Below, piece by piece: positions 44,601-54,326 of a DNA stretch of 64,000 bases; position 1 is the stretch's first letter; every line of letters starts with the position of its first letter. The DNA is taken from NCBI GenBank assembly GCA_010692425.1, contig JAAHHJ010000027.1, positions 1 through 64,000 of the forward strand. Direction: 5' to 3'. This DNA comes from Symploca sp. SIO3C6 (lineage in GTDB: Bacteria > Cyanobacteriota > Cyanobacteriia > Cyanobacteriales > Coleofasciculaceae). Under the pieces are notes generated by a model. It saw nothing but the letters and a program-made list of their open reading frames with translations. It had not been told where the DNA came from and did not search any database. Made by a program: the position numbers and the translations under genes.

Positions 44601-47600
44601 CACTGAAACTAACGCTAGTGACACTATCAGTATGTCCTTCCAAACTATTGATTTCTCTTACCTCAGAAATCGCCTGATTCAGCTCCGCCACAATCCTTAA
44701 CTTGGTTTCAGGTATTGCGCCAATTAACTTTTTTTGTTCTCTCCCTGCTTTGATAGCTGATACCACCCGCTCAAGCTCACTTTTTTTTGCTGAAGACAAA
44801 GTAAGATTAGTGAGGTACATATTGATTCCAACTAATGTTGCTAATGCCGCAAATCCTCCCATCGCAACTAATAGTCCTGCCAGTGTAAATGTTGCCCGAC
44901 GCGACGTTTGCAGTTGCTTTGTCAGAGCCTGATTTAGCTTTGCTTCTGTTAGTTTGCGCTGCTCCCTTTCCTTCTCCAATTCCGCAATTAATCGCGCCGA
45001 CTGTTGCTGACGCACAAAAGGCACCAAATAATCATGAACCAATTGATAACGCTCAGCCGGAGAAGCTGGAACCCTCAACACTATCCCCGATTTCACTAAT
45101 ATTTCTAGAACTAAGTCTAATATTTCAGCCTTTACCTCTAACTCCAACTCCAAATCAGCCCTAGTCTTGAGGGGGCGAGTATTATTTTCATCTGTTAGTA
45201 AATACAAGACAAGTTTGGCAACCTGCTGATGCTCAGGGCCACAATCTTTAACTACTTCTTCTAAAAAACGCCCCACTAGTATTTCTTTGGAACCAGGTAT
45301 CCGATACTGCTCTAGTGTGGTGATATTTTCTGTTTGCAGCTGTGCACCTATAACTTGTAACTCAATAGGGCGCACCTCCCCCAACTCTCCCGCCAAATCT
45401 TCTACTAATTGCTCAATTAACTCTGGCTCTAAGTAAAACTGAGTTTGTTCAGTTAAAGCTTGAATAACAGCCCTCGCGTCTGCTGGGGAGAAGTTGCCTA
45501 AATAATAGAGGATATTTTTATCGAGAATATTATTTCTAATGATCTCTAAATCGACGAGGCGATTATTACATTCCAACAAATAATGCAGATAATCTTCCCG
45601 CAGTGACAGAATAACTTTTACATAAGGGATATCTAGACAATCCCGCAGAAACTCATAAAATACCCTTCTCTGCTTAGGGTGCTTACAAATGAAGAAAAAC
45701 TCTTCAAATTGGTCAAAAATTAGTACTGTCAGCAAATTGTGATCAGCATTTGTGTGTAATTGTTCGAGAATAGCGTCGGTGGAATTAACAGCAAAGGCAG
45801 GAGGAAGAGGGCAGAGGGCAGAAGGTTGTTCCTGCCTAATAGTCGTCTGCTCTGAATTTATGTCTCCTTTTTCAAGACTTGTTTGTAGAGAAGGAATATA
45901 TTTCCTCTGTGCCATAGCATCTGTCAAACATTTGCCCAATTCCCCAACCCAATCGGTATAAACTTGCTGTAGAACAGGCAAAACATCGCGGCTGTCAATA
46001 GCTCTGTGTGTCAAAACTGGAATTAAACCAGCTTGCACAATCGAACTTTTGCCCACCCCTGATTGTCCTTGAATCACAGTCAATTTATGGTCATTGCGAG
46101 CCATGCGCTCCACTAAGCGATTAACATCTTGCTGCCTACCCGAAGCTGCGATTTCTTGAGTAACTGCCCCTTGCGGTTTAGCATCTGGTAAAGCTGGATT
46201 AATTACCCTTTGTTTTGGTTGCAATCTGCCTGCACCAATAAAAGCACGGAAACCATACTGCTGCTCAATTGATTGCCGCTCTCGCTTAATATCAAAAGCC
46301 TTAAGATATTCCCCCTGTTCAAAATAAAGCGATCGCAACTCCTGCATAATCTGAATATAAAGGGAAGGGTCATACTGAGGATGACCTGATATTATGGCTG
46401 TTTCTAAGGTTTTAATTGCCTCTTGTTTCTCACCTAAACCAGAAAGCGATCGCCCTAACGATAATAAAGAAAATTCTCGAATATATTTCCTTAACCATTC
46501 AGAAAATCTATCCTGCTCTGACAAATTACCACTAGTGGTTGACTGCTCAAGTTCTGTGATAATTTCTAATGCTTGCTCAGCATATTCTTTCCCTTTAATC
46601 CAGACTGACTTTGATAGCTCAACCTCAGCCAATAAATCATAGTCATGGGCAACTCTTACAGGTTCTGGATAACGTTGATGAAGTTTTAAAGCCTTCTTAG
46701 CAACAATCTCTAACTCATCCCACTCCTTTAACCTTAGTGAAACTTCCCCTAAGGAATTGATAAACTTAGCCACCAAATCGGGGCGATTATGCTGCTCAAA
46801 TACCTCAAGAGCTTGCTGAAAATAACTTCTAGCCTTACAGCAAGATGACTCATACTCAGTTCTATTTTCAACAGCATACTTTCGCCACCATAAACCCATA
46901 TAGAAGAGTACACATCCCTGGCGCTCAATCCATTTAGGATTAGTATTTCTCTCCTGCTTCCTGCCTTCTGCCTTCTGCCTTCTGCCTCCTGCCTTCTGCC
47001 TTCTGCCTTCTGCCTTCTGCCTTCTGCCTTCTGCCTCCTGCCTTCTGCCTTCTGCCTCCTGCCTTCTGCCTTCTGCCTCCTGCTTCCTGCCTGCTGCCTC
47101 CTGCTTCCTGCCTGCTGCCTCCTGCCTTCTGCCTCCTGACTCCTGAAAAAGTACCAGACTTTGCTGATAATGCCGCCATGAATCTTCCCTCGAATTATTA
47201 GCATCTTGTCCCAAAACAAACTCAAGACTAGCTGCCAATTCCGGCTCTAACTGCACACCACGATGTTGCAAATCCTGTAAAGCTGATGCCAATTCCCACC
47301 AGCGACAGGAACCCACTTCTAAATTGAAAATAGCATTATTAATAAATCTACCTGCGCCAACCTCTATAATCTTGGCAAAGACTTGCTCAACAGCCTGCTC
47401 GATACTCTCAACTAACTCCTCAGTTGTCACCTCAAATTCAATCGGAGCAGCAGCCCAACTAGTGAAATCTGGAGCCACTCGCCTCAGCTTGTGCTCCATG
47501 GCATCTGTCACCCACAACACCAGAGGGAAAGGGAAATTTTTACGAAACTCATCCCGCCCATTATTAGCAGTAATTAACAACGCCTCAATCTCATCTACCA

Positions 47601-47880
47601 ACTCCAAACCAGAAATAATTAAAGCTGAAGGCGGTTCCTCTCTCAATTCTTCAATAATTACTTGATAAAGGGACTTAACAGATGGCTCTAAGACTCGCTC
47701 TCGACAATTAACAGTACATAATTCTCGCAACTGTGCCATCAAACGCTGGCGCAATTTCCCATAATTGCAGCGCACTAAAATTAGTGAAAACTGCTCCTGA
47801 GAAAAAGCAATTGCCCGCCCCAACATTCGCAATGATTCCTCATTGTCAGCATTGACATCCCTTGGCTGAGACTCCACCAT
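41671..47880 (-). CDS. Giant TPR-STAND NTPase with about 21 WD40 repeats
   Basis: 2069 residues. Residues 1-235 form an alpha/beta N-terminal domain I cannot name. About 245-310 is a charged heptad stretch GRRQ(K/E)A(E/A), encoded by tandem DNA heptamers. About 330-570 is TPR-like. The STAND NTPase core has P-loop [10 protein letters not shown] (about 602-611) and Walker [14 protein letters not shown], then a winged-helix-like region. A coiled coil and one membrane helix follow at about 1003-1028. The WD40 zone covers about 1073-2000, roughly 21-22 blades (three propellers), and the tail [11 protein letters not shown]...SDRKLC resembles that of the TIR-WD40 protein. Its ATG lies three bases after the stop of the Uma2 gene. 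STAND proteins oligomerise when the sensor is triggered; a conflict or signalling role is inferred. Confidence 0.92.
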   Translation of the reverse strand: MVESQPRDVNADNEESLRMLGRAIAFSQEQFSLILVRCNYGKLRQRLMAQLRELCTVNCRERVLEPSVKSLYQVIIEELREEPPSALIISGLELVDEIEALLITANNGRDEFRKNFPFPLVLWVTDAMEHKLRRVAPDFTSWAAAPIEFEVTTEELVESIEQAVEQVFAKIIEVGAGRFINNAIFNLEVGSCRWWELASALQDLQHRGVQLEPELAASLEFVLGQDANNSREDSWRHYQQSLVLFQESGGRRQEAAGRKQEAAGRKQEAEGRRQEAEGRRQEAEGRRQKAEGRRQKAGGRRQKAEGRKQERNTNPKWIERQGCVLFYMGLWWRKYAVENRTEYESSCCKARSYFQQALEVFEQHNRPDLVAKFINSLGEVSLRLKEWDELEIVAKKALKLHQRYPEPVRVAHDYDLLAEVELSKSVWIKGKEYAEQALEIITELEQSTTSGNLSEQDRFSEWLRKYIREFSLLSLGRSLSGLGEKQEAIKTLETAIISGHPQYDPSLYIQIMQELRSLYFEQGEYLKAFDIKRERQSIEQQYGFRAFIGAGRLQPKQRVINPALPDAKPQGAVTQEIAASGRQQDVNRLVERMARNDHKLTVIQGQSGVGKSSIVQAGLIPVLTHRAIDSRDVLPVLQQVYTDWVGELGKCLTDAMAQRKYIPSLQTSLEKGDINSEQTTIRQEQPSALCPLPPAFAVNSTDAILEQLHTNADHNLLTVLIFDQFEEFFFICKHPKQRRVFYEFLRDCLDIPYVKVILSLREDYLHYLLECNNRLVDLEIIRNNILDKNILYYLGNFSPADARAVIQALTEQTQFYLEPELIEQLVEDLAGELGEVRPIELQVIGAQLQTENITTLEQYRIPGSKEILVGRFLEEVVKDCGPEHQQVAKLVLYLLTDENNTRPLKTRADLELELEVKAEILDLVLEILVKSGIVLRVPASPAERYQLVHDYLVPFVRQQQSARLIAELEKEREQRKLTEAKLNQALTKQLQTSRRATFTLAGLLVAMGGFAALATLVGINMYLTNLTLSSAKKSELERVVSAIKAGREQKKLIGAIPETKLRIVAELNQAISEVREINSLEGHTDSVTSVSFSADGKKLATVSEDKTVIIWGVDGKQIATLKGHTDSVTSVSFSPDGEKLATASKDKAVIIWSIDGQKTSTLEGHTDSVTSVSFSPDGKKLATASEDKTVRIWSIDGTPLQTLIGHTGSITSVSFSHDGKLLASADQHDKLKLWRDGKEIKNINNYGTIGIRFSKDNKTIILTNKDTAEKFYDLEGNLLKNISISYDNSFTKTALSPDGKLRALVWRWDNKSAKLLGSNIDDELIGHSDSITKVVFSPDSKNLATASKDKTVKLWSIQNYDVNTDADNGISISRVRFSHDGTIVATASNHNPLQLWQNDGTLIKILQGDSSFLTFSSDGKSFTTISADDIVKLWSLDGREINLGSDIGRVTKISLSPNGKIIAAIVNNKTIKLWSDDGTPIKSWSEHTNIRSIEFSPDSNIIASIGYDNKVKLWSNSGTLIKVLPGHTEIVRSAIFSPNSRIIASIGDDNLIKLWHNDGTLIKTLTGHNNQIARISFSSDSKTIASVNRTEIILWRSDGTKLKTIDSHGIQNVSFSPNNSFIASVHSIYGVNGRDHIVKLWNFQGNLLATLKGHNDEITNLSFSPDGEIIASASADSTVKLWRRNGNLIKTLRGHSKAVKSVSFSINGEIIVSASDDNTVKLWNIDGTLIQTLPALSEEISANNNWFTKSFFSSNASLINSISCSYTYSLKTYSRRKNYIVKLWSKDGKELKTFRGHNRGYCTRDTISFSSDSKAVAFVSKDHALKIWSADGTLLATLKDHSDWINSISISPDNQIIASASDDKTIKLWNFDGTLRKTIEGHSDKVNSVSFSPDGNTIVSASDDNTVKLWSLDGTLRQTIDKHTDRVTSAIFSPDGKTIASTSDDKTIKLWKSKDIKELKTLSKEDGYSLYFSPDGNILGLSNYGNSVNLYTLGMFNGIWFKETTLNSANPFSDINLNPRDKNITVANDEGMLVLDSNLDNLLERSCNWAQDYLHNNPNVSKSDRKLCD
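46951..47145. repeat. About 28 tandem CCTTCTG/CCTCCTG heptamers within the STAND coding region
   Basis: 195 bp of CCTTCTG, CCTCCTG, CTTCCTG and CCTGCTG units, in frame with the STAND gene (minus strand reads GRRQKAE-type heptads). All three minus-strand frames stay open through the array. Seven is not a multiple of three, so gain or loss of one or two units would shift the frame. Confidence 0.93.
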
Positions 47881-47883
47881 CTG

Positions 47884-48576
47884 CTAACTACCCTTCAAAC
47901 GCTTCACAAAAGCCCCATGTTCTACTGTCGCTATTCCCGATTGGGCAACTGTTAATACCTTAGCTAAATCTCCCGCTAATAAAGCCGATACAGCTAACCA
48001 CAAACCAGGAAAAACCTCACTTCTTACTACACCAGACTTATCTGGCTCTAGAGTTACATACCTACCCTCTTTGAGCCTAAACCAATCCAATCGCTGATCG
48101 TAAACTTGCCACACCAAATACTCCTGCACTCGATTGCGACGATAAGCCTTAAGTTTATCCCCCAAATCATAAGCAGCACTACTAGCGGCAACTTCTGCAA
48201 TCAATTCAGGAGCCCCTGCCACATAATCATCCTCATCCAAATACGACTGCCCGCCCAAACTTTCATCTATACGCAATAGCGCATCTGGTTGCGGCTCATT
48301 ATCCATATCCAAGCGCACCGTAGCATTATCACCAAGTCGAATACCAGGAGTAGCAATACGGTAAATCCATAACCAACCAATAATACTACTATGAGGTTCA
48401 GCATGAGGTTCAAAACGCAAAGGCGACGCCATATAAACCACTCCCTCAATTAATTCAGCCTTCTTAATTTGGGGCATAGCCTGATAGCGTCGCTCAAACT
48501 CATAGCGCGTTAAGCAATCCCCATTTTCCAAAGGCAACACCTTCCCTAACACCTTCTGCCTTGAAACCGTACCCAT
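47884..48576 (-). CDS. Uma2 family protein (PD-(D/E)XK nuclease fold)
   Basis: 230 residues with Uma2 hallmarks: KKAELIEGVVYMASP (E41, E44), EPQPDALLRI (D98), GAPELIAEVAASSAAYDLGDKLKAYRR (E128, K141) and EYLVW. The D...E...K set is complete. It lies between the AAA ATPase gene (93 bp upstream, filled with heptamers) and the STAND gene (3 bp downstream), so a common transcript and coupled translation are likely. Uma2 function is unproven; nuclease activity is inferred from the fold. Having it in an operon with two P-loop NTPases suggests an effector role. Confidence 0.88.
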   Translation of the reverse strand: MGTVSRQKVLGKVLPLENGDCLTRYEFERRYQAMPQIKKAELIEGVVYMASPLRFEPHAEPHSSIIGWLWIYRIATPGIRLGDNATVRLDMDNEPQPDALLRIDESLGGQSYLDEDDYVAGAPELIAEVAASSAAYDLGDKLKAYRRNRVQEYLVWQVYDQRLDWFRLKEGRYVTLEPDKSGVVRSEVFPGLWLAVSALLAGDLAKVLTVAQSGIATVEHGAFVKRLKGS

Positions 48577-48584
48577 TGCTAATC

Positions 48585-48651
48585 TTATTACTTATTACTT
48601 ATTACTTATTACTTATTACTTATTACTTATTACTTATTACTTATTACTTAA
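48585..48651. repeat. ATTACTT heptamer array in operon spacer
   Basis: Nine to ten tandem units of ATTACTT, occupying almost the whole gap between the AAA ATPase and Uma2 genes. Confidence 0.92.
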
Positions 48652-48669
48652 AGCCAGACTATTTGTAGA

Positions 48670-50022
48670 TTACTGCAACTGCCTCGCCTCTGCCAAAATC
48701 GGATTAATACAAAACCATCCCCCCTCATCATCTTGATACTCAAACACAAACATACTGCGCATCAAAGTATGATACTCATCCTCCCCTTTCACTAACTGCT
48801 GCTGCTTAACCTGAAATAATAACTCCCACTCCTGCTCATCAACAGCTCTCACTAAAGCATCCCGTTGCCTTCTAATCACATCTTCCAAACATTTACGAGA
48901 GAAAGGAGGGTCATCCTTTTGTAAACAACCATAGAGTAGCACCAGTAAATTCCTGGCATGACCACCACTAACTCGGCACAAACGGTCTAAACTTTCAGCA
49001 GAATCGAATAACTCTGGAATCAGCTTTAACCTTTGCTCCTCATCAAGATTAGGAAAAGCCCTCGCCAATACCATTTGCCTGAGTAACCCCATGCCTTGAT
49101 CATAATCACTGCCATGACGCGATCGCACTCTTACCATTGGCAATAGTTTAGGATCTACCCCAAAGCGATTACTCAGCATGCCCTGGTCATTGGAGAATGA
49201 TAAAACTAGGGGAATTGTATAGACTAGATGGCACTTCAAACTTTTAAGCTGCTCACCCCTATCCACAAATAGATACTCTGGCTGGGTGCGCCCTGTAGGC
49301 TTTGATGAATTATCTACCCTATCGAGATTATCGATAATTACCACTAATCCTTGTTTACCCTGCTGCTTAAGAGCTTTAATCGCAGGTTCGAGCAACTCTT
49401 TATTAATTAAATCTAAAATATTATCAGTGCGTGGCTCTAGATATTGCCTGAGTTTAGAGCGCAATTCTGGGCTATTTTTCGCTTTAACCGAGATTTCACC
49501 AATGCCCACACCCAGAGAAAGCTTTTTGTCCTCTGTATCAATACCAATCTTACCAAGATTAGGAATAGAAGCTGCTGCCGAAACCTCTATTTCTGTTTGT
49601 AAGATCTTCCATGCTCCCTGCAGTAAAGCCTGAAAACCTTGCGGTTGCAGATTGACTTTAGTTTGCTCGAGACTTTCACTCACCTGACGGGCAATAGCCA
49701 GCAGCACATCAGTTATATCGACATCCGCCATTACCAAGTCTTTACTAGACTCAAAATAGACGACATGAAACCCCTGCTGCTCTAAATGATATTTGAGCCG
49801 CAACAACTCAGTAGACTTACCGCAGCCGATATGCCCGGTAAATAATTGACAAGTAGGCTGATTAGGGGAAAGGCGAGTAATTGTGCGCTCCAACTCTTTG
49901 ATAATCGAAGCGCCCCGCACTGGGGAAAAATCTATATAATATGGTCGATCTTCAGCCCTGCCTATATCCAGAGTTTTACTGGGATTAGCTGCTAAGTAAA
50001 ACTTCCCCAAATCCAGTGTCAT
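48670..50022 (-). CDS. AAA/STAND-type P-loop ATPase
   Basis: 450 residues from ATG 50022, preceded by GGGAGAG; an ATG at 50040 is weaker. P-loop GHIGCGKST (63-71), Walker B GLVVIIDNLDRV (about 238-249), a sensor region LVYTIPLVL and a C-terminal helical region containing RVSGGHARNLLVLL, a motif of KAP/Orc-like ATPases. No membrane segment. First gene of a likely three-gene operon with Uma2 and the WD40 STAND protein. Its role is unknown; such ATPases act as switches or chaperone loaders in conflict systems (inference). Confidence 0.85.
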   Translation of the reverse strand: MTLDLGKFYLAANPSKTLDIGRAEDRPYYIDFSPVRGASIIKELERTITRLSPNQPTCQLFTGHIGCGKSTELLRLKYHLEQQGFHVVYFESSKDLVMADVDITDVLLAIARQVSESLEQTKVNLQPQGFQALLQGAWKILQTEIEVSAAASIPNLGKIGIDTEDKKLSLGVGIGEISVKAKNSPELRSKLRQYLEPRTDNILDLINKELLEPAIKALKQQGKQGLVVIIDNLDRVDNSSKPTGRTQPEYLFVDRGEQLKSLKCHLVYTIPLVLSFSNDQGMLSNRFGVDPKLLPMVRVRSRHGSDYDQGMGLLRQMVLARAFPNLDEEQRLKLIPELFDSAESLDRLCRVSGGHARNLLVLLYGCLQKDDPPFSRKCLEDVIRRQRDALVRAVDEQEWELLFQVKQQQLVKGEDEYHTLMRSMFVFEYQDDEGGWFCINPILAEARQLQ

Positions 50023-50238
50023 GGTTTCTCTCCCTCGCACAGCTCGATTCTATTGCCTACGCAGCTATTGTGCCAACCCTCATCTCAGAGATAGTGGGAA
50101 AGGTAGGAAAATTCATGTATACATAAATCTTGCCATAATTCCTTATTAAAAAGTTTCCAGTTCTAATATCAAATAGACAAAATAATATTATCAATAGTCT
50201 AATTTAACTTAAAGTAATAAGTGACAATCCAGAAAAAC

Positions 50239-50281
50239 TATTACTTATTACTTATTCCTTATTACTTATTACTTATTACTC
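50239..50281. repeat. ATTACTT heptamer array
   Basis: Six units, one altered, running into the last codons of the FTR1 gene (its stop lies inside the array). Confidence 0.85.
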
Positions 50282-51214
50282 TTGAGTCTTAGCACTGCCA
50301 CTACTTGGCACACTCAAGCTGTTAAAATAGATGCTGCCAATTGTAAACAAAAACAGAAGATAAGCTAATGCTTGTACCAGATAAATCTTAGCTCTGTAGC
50401 CAAATAAAGCTTTAAGTGCTAAACCAGGAAACTGATTATCAGGCAAGATGCTAGTAGTGTTCCAAACCATCGGCCCTAACAGGCAGGAGTGGTATTGAGC
50501 CAAGGGATCATTGTAAAAACATAATGCCTCTAAACCACTTTTCATCTGTGCGAGGGCAACAGCAGTTTGGTCACAATGTTTCAGCGCCCCCACCACTAAA
50601 CCAGCAACAATTAGCAGTAGCAAAACGCCCATCACCTGGAAAAACTGGCGGATATTAATCTTAACCCCCAATTTAAATAACATAAAGCCAATCAAAATAG
50701 CCCCAGTCAAGCCGCCAAACGCTCCCAGCACTGGCACAATTCCTTGTTGAAACTGAGCAGTAATAAAGACTACGGTTTCAAAGCCTTCTCGCAAGACGGC
50801 AATGAAAACTAAACCAAAAACTCCCCAACCAGCACCAGTACCTTGCTTAATAGCCAAGGCGACATTACCCTCAATCTCGGCTTTAAGATATCGCGCCTGC
50901 TGCGTCATCCAAATCAGCATCCAGCTGAGTAAAATAATCGCTATTAGCCCAAACACTGTTTCCATGAGTGGCTCAATAACTGCTTCGTACTCTGGATAGG
51001 TGCCATTCAAGGCTTGAATGCCCCAAATAAACAGGGCACCTACCAAGGTGCTGGCGACAATCCCCGCTAGCACACCATTATATACCCAGCCATTAAGTTG
51101 TTCAGCTTTAGCTTTTTTTAAGCAAGCTAGTATAATTCCTACTACAATAGCAGCTTCAACACCTTCTCGGAGAGTAATTACAAAAGTTGGTAAAGCCGAA
51201 CTAAAATCCACCAT
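50276..51214 (-). CDS. FTR1-family high-affinity iron permease
   Basis: 312 residues from ATG 51214 (the frame is open to 51244). Two REGxE motifs that carry iron in the FTR1 family are present: TLREGVEAAIV near the N terminus and VLREGFETVVF in the middle. About seven membrane helices. A loop with several Cys (LKHCDQT, EALCFYNDP, HSCLLG) lies near the C terminus. Expected to move Fe3+ after oxidation; no multicopper oxidase, EfeO or EfeB gene is adjacent. Neighbours are a ferritin-like protein and an ECF metal importer. Confidence 0.92.
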   Translation of the reverse strand: MVDFSSALPTFVITLREGVEAAIVVGIILACLKKAKAEQLNGWVYNGVLAGIVASTLVGALFIWGIQALNGTYPEYEAVIEPLMETVFGLIAIILLSWMLIWMTQQARYLKAEIEGNVALAIKQGTGAGWGVFGLVFIAVLREGFETVVFITAQFQQGIVPVLGAFGGLTGAILIGFMLFKLGVKINIRQFFQVMGVLLLLIVAGLVVGALKHCDQTAVALAQMKSGLEALCFYNDPLAQYHSCLLGPMVWNTTSILPDNQFPGLALKALFGYRAKIYLVQALAYLLFLFTIGSIYFNSLSVPSSGSAKTQE

Positions 51215-51580
51215 GATCAGATCAAACAAGAGCGCTTTTTCCAAGAGCTATGCTAACAGGAGTACTAGCTTCGCTCAAAGCAAGCGACAGGAGTTCAGCA
51301 TCATCTCTATATTTTGAATTCTGACTCCTGTTATAGGCTAACTCCTAGAGATACTATTGTATCAATTAAAATACATGTTTGCTAAAAGCAATTTTCAAGT
51401 AATAAGTTTTGGCGTTGCTGAATAAAGGAATAAAGGTATGAATGAGTTTAGCACCGAGACGCTAAGACGCCAAGGTTTAAGTAATTGTTGTTTAGTCGTA
51501 TCTCAAAATGCCAATTCATTCTCCAATTCAGTAACGCCTAAGTTTTAAGAAAAAATTAATAAACAATAAATGTTCTTGTT

Positions 51581-51609
51581 GTCACTTATTACTTATTACT
51601 TATTACTTA
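51581..51609. repeat. ATTACTT heptamer array
   Basis: About four units between the ferritin-like gene (just downstream of its stop) and FTR1. Confidence 0.85.
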
Positions 51610-51618
51610 ATAGGCATA

Positions 51619-52056
51619 CTAGCTGAAGTCACGCAACATTTTCTTAATTTCTAAAGTGTGTAGTTCTTCCTGACCAATTTTAGTGCGGGCAAATTCTTCG
51701 AGGTAAATGCTAGCATTCTCTACAATCTCAAGCAATTCTTTATACATAGTGAGTGCTTTAGTCTCGTGGTTGAGGCTTTCCTCAAGCAGATCTTTGACTG
51801 AGTGTTTATTTGTTTCATCAATTGGAGCAACCATCTGAGTGGGATGCCCTTCCAAACCAACGATAATTTCTCCAGCCTCTTGGGCATGAAGCAGGGATTC
51901 GCTTGCCTGCTGTTTGAAAAAATCTACAATCGGAATCCGGTAGGGGCCAGTCACCATTAGGGAGTAGTGGGTGTAGCGCACAACACCTGCCAGCTCAAAT
52001 TGCATAATGATGTTGAGTTTATTGGTGGTTTCATTCAAGTCGAGGTCTTTAAGCAT
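51619..52056 (-). CDS. Ferritin-like (bacterioferritin-type) protein
   Basis: 145 residues, four-helix bundle pattern. Candidate metal ligands: E21 (FELAGVVRYTHY), E53/H57 (SESLLHAQE), E98 (LNHETKALTMY) and E130/H133 (GQEELHTLEIKKML), close to the E...ExxH...E...ExxH set of bacterioferritins. The first ExxH spacing is off by one, so assignment to Bfr proper is uncertain. It may store iron or protect against peroxide. Minus strand, upstream of FTR1 in the same direction; 400 bp apart, so not clearly one operon. Confidence 0.83.
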   Translation of the reverse strand: MLKDLDLNETTNKLNIIMQFELAGVVRYTHYSLMVTGPYRIPIVDFFKQQASESLLHAQEAGEIIVGLEGHPTQMVAPIDETNKHSVKDLLEESLNHETKALTMYKELLEIVENASIYLEEFARTKIGQEELHTLEIKKMLRDFS

Positions 52057-52194
52057 TTTTGCAGTTGCCCATGATCTAGATTTATCTAGGCTGCTAATAG
52101 TTCAGCCCGAGAGAAACTTTAACAACTAAGCTCAAGGCTAAGCGTTGGTCAAGAACATTTTGAGGAAATTATCCCATAGAGCTGAATCTGGGCA

Positions 52195-52213
52195 AATGCC
52201 CTCTCGGGGCATT
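52195..52213. promoter_or_regulatory. Hairpin / possible operator in divergent metal-gene promoter
   Basis: AATGCCC (52195-52201) and GGGCATT (52207-52213) are perfect inverted repeats with five bases between. They lie in the divergent spacer of the ferritin-like gene and the lipoprotein gene, 64 bp before the latter. This could be a metal-regulator site; it does not look like a Fur box. Confidence 0.4.
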
Positions 52214-52276
52214 GCAAATTTTGCGGAAAAATTGTTTTATTAAGTTTTGTGTATACAGTCTCATTAATGAATCGTC

Positions 52277-53116
52277 ATGACAACCAGGAAAGTGCAGCTG
52301 CTGTGGGCAAGTCTGATCTTGCTGTCGACTGGGATGCTTTTGGGCTGTTCCCAGAATGCAAATAACAGCGAAACTCAGTCCCTAGAACAAAAGGGAGTAC
52401 TCCAATTTCGTGCCAATGGTGAGGATTTTGTCCGCAAGGGCTTCGTCTCCAAAGATGGGTGGCAAATAAGTTTCAATCATTTATACGTAAATTTAGCAGA
52501 GATTACTGCTTACCAAAGTGAACCCTCTTTTAATGCTGAAGCTGGTGGCAGTATCCAAGCCCAAGAGAAGGTTGTCTTTGAGCAAGCAAAAACGGTGGAT
52601 TTGGCTGAGGGTGATGAGGATGCTGAGTCTATTCTCGTAGCAGAAGTAGCAAATGCTCCCACAGGTCAATATAATGCTCTATCCTGGAAAATGGTTAAGG
52701 CACAACAAGGTTCTGCCATTGGTCAAACCTTAGTTATGGATGGTATAGCTCAAAAGGATGGACAAAAAATTGAGTTTGTGGTAAAGCTTGACCAGGAAAT
52801 AGAATACCGATGCGGAGAGTTTGTTGGTGATGAGCGCAAAGGAATTCTTTTGACAGATGACATGGCCCAGTTAGAGTTAACTTTCCACTTCGATCATCTA
52901 TTTGGCGATCGCAATGCACCAGCAGATGATGAAATTAATACAGGTGCCCTAGGCTTTGATGCACTAATTGCCCTTGCCAAAGATCAAAAGCTAGAGGTGG
53001 ATGGGGCACAATTGAAGTCAGGACTCTCAGCCAAGAAATACAAACAGCTTGAGGATATTATCTCTAGTCTAGGTCATGTTGGCGAAGGTCACTGTCAAGC
53101 CAACCCGATAGATTAG
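52277..53116 (+). CDS. Lipoprotein beside the ECF metal importer
   Basis: 279 residues. Lipoprotein signal with lipobox LLGC, Cys24. The body is beta-rich and acidic; NGEDFVRKGF, ISFNHLYVNLAEITAY and a late FHFDHLFGD segment plus a C-terminal HVGEGHC offer several His/Asp/Cys residues suited to metal. I do not know a named family. It precedes the L-M-Q-O importer genes by about 80 bp in the same direction and probably acts as surface metal binder. Start ATG 52277. Confidence 0.75.
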   Translation: MTTRKVQLLWASLILLSTGMLLGCSQNANNSETQSLEQKGVLQFRANGEDFVRKGFVSKDGWQISFNHLYVNLAEITAYQSEPSFNAEAGGSIQAQEKVVFEQAKTVDLAEGDEDAESILVAEVANAPTGQYNALSWKMVKAQQGSAIGQTLVMDGIAQKDGQKIEFVVKLDQEIEYRCGEFVGDERKGILLTDDMAQLELTFHFDHLFGDRNAPADDEINTGALGFDALIALAKDQKLEVDGAQLKSGLSAKKYKQLEDIISSLGHVGEGHCQANPID

Positions 53117-53197
53117 ATAAATGTAAAGATAGTTGTTTTTAAGGTCAGACAATAGCAGATTAATCCCTGGTCAGTTAAAAACCTTGACAGTATTTAT

Positions 53198-53698
53198 ATG
53201 CCCTTGTTTCAGTGGAAAATTATCACACCGCTCATCTTGGTTTCGATTTTTAACTGGCCGATAAGAGCCACTGCTCATGGTGTCAAGATTGAAGCTAAAA
53301 ATACTCAAGCAATTGAAATTTATGCTCAGTATGATAACGGCGAACCGATGTCAAATACCCAGGTGACGGTTTACGCTCCTCAGAATCCTGCTACCCCTTG
53401 GCTGCAAGGTACTAGTGATGAAAGCGGTAAATTTGTGTTCGTACCTGATAGTTTACAGCCTGGAAATTGGGCGGTTCAGGTTCGTAAAGCCGGTCACGGC
53501 AACATAATTAATATTACCCTAGGTGAAGAGGCAGTAGAGGTAAATAGTAGGGAGGTAAACAATAACTTTGCTACAAGTAACAATTCTAATAGCTCATACA
53601 CAGCTCCTCAAAAAGTGTTAATGGGAGCTGCTATTATCTGGGGATTTGTTGGTACAGCACTGTTCTTTTCGCGGGGCAAAAGTAATGCACATTCCTGA
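53198..53698 (+). CDS. NikL/CbiL-like accessory protein of ECF Ni/Co importer
   Basis: 166 residues. Signal peptide ending TAHG (mature N terminus begins near HGVKIEA), then a carboxypeptidase-regulatory-like beta domain (YAQYDNGEPMSNTQVTVYAP, DESGKFVFVPDSLQPGNWAVQVRKAGHG), an Asn/Ser-rich linker and one C-terminal membrane helix (about 139-157). This is the layout of NikL/CbiL-type subunits that accompany NikM. Its stop overlaps the start of the M gene by 14 bp. Ni versus Co cannot be told. Confidence 0.78.
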   Translation: MPLFQWKIITPLILVSIFNWPIRATAHGVKIEAKNTQAIEIYAQYDNGEPMSNTQVTVYAPQNPATPWLQGTSDESGKFVFVPDSLQPGNWAVQVRKAGHGNIINITLGEEAVEVNSREVNNNFATSNNSNSSYTAPQKVLMGAAIIWGFVGTALFFSRGKSNAHS

Positions 53699-54326
53699 TG
53701 GTATCTTGCCTGCTTCTGTTTGCATTGCTGGTTACGCGGCTACAGGTGGACTTATTTGGTACTCACTGCGTCGGATTCATCGATCTCAAAATTCTCAACA
53801 GAATATTCCCAAGGCATCTTTATTAACTGCTGCTTTTTTTATTGCTTCTTGGATTCATATTCCAGTACCTCCTGCTAGCGTTCATTTAATTCTTAATGGA
53901 TTGTTAGGGACAATCCTTGGTTATTACGCCTTGCCTGCAATTGTTATTGGTTTGTTCTTTCAAGCAGTGATGTTCCAACACGGTGGTTTATCTACTTTAG
54001 GTGTCAACGCAATGATGATGGGGATACCAGCGCTAATAGCTTATTACTTGTTTCAAATACGTCATTTTTTCGGTCGAAAAAATCGGATTGCAACTGTTAT
54101 TTTTGCCTTCTTGGGCGGTGCTGGTGGCTTAGGAATTACAACTTTGATGTTTATCTACTTTGTGATTACTAATATTCCTGCAAATATTGATGTTGAAGCT
54201 GAACGAATAGCTACTTATGGGCTGGCCCTTGCCTATATACCCCTAATAGCAATTGAGGGTACATTTACAGCAGCAGTGGTTCTATTTTTGGAACGAGTCA
54301 AACCAGAACTCCTGAAAGATTTATGA
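53685..54326 (+). CDS. cbiM: ECF importer substrate-specific subunit (CbiM/NikM type)
   Basis: 213 residues from ATG 53685. The start MHIPDGILP is diagnostic: the N-terminal Met amine and His2 bind the Ni/Co ion, so the longer reading from 53646 is wrong. Further family segments: WIHIPVPPASVHLILNG, FQHGGLSTLGVNAMMMG. Six to seven membrane helices. Overlaps the L gene by 14 bp and the Q gene by ATGA (54323-54326). The symbol is given by family; nickel specificity (nikM) is equally possible. Confidence 0.92.
   Translation: MHIPDGILPASVCIAGYAATGGLIWYSLRRIHRSQNSQQNIPKASLLTAAFFIASWIHIPVPPASVHLILNGLLGTILGYYALPAIVIGLFFQAVMFQHGGLSTLGVNAMMMGIPALIAYYLFQIRHFFGRKNRIATVIFAFLGGAGGLGITTLMFIYFVITNIPANIDVEAERIATYGLALAYIPLIAIEGTFTAAVVLFLERVKPELLKDL

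Noticed and set aside
46749-47225. Minus-strand 158-codon ORF through the heptamer array
   Set aside because: Open only because the heptamer has no stop in any frame; it is an alternative frame of the STAND gene. Kept only as part of the phase-variation idea.
48585-48651. Possible CRISPR array
   Set aside because: Unit is 7 bp with no spacers; no cas genes in the window.
53260-53290. AGCCACTG word as part of a cobalamin riboswitch
   Set aside because: It lies inside the NikL-like coding sequence and no other riboswitch elements are present.
53646-53684. Upstream start for the CbiM-like protein
   Set aside because: The N-terminal Met-His-Ile-Pro-Asp-Gly must be the true start because Met1 and His2 bind the metal.
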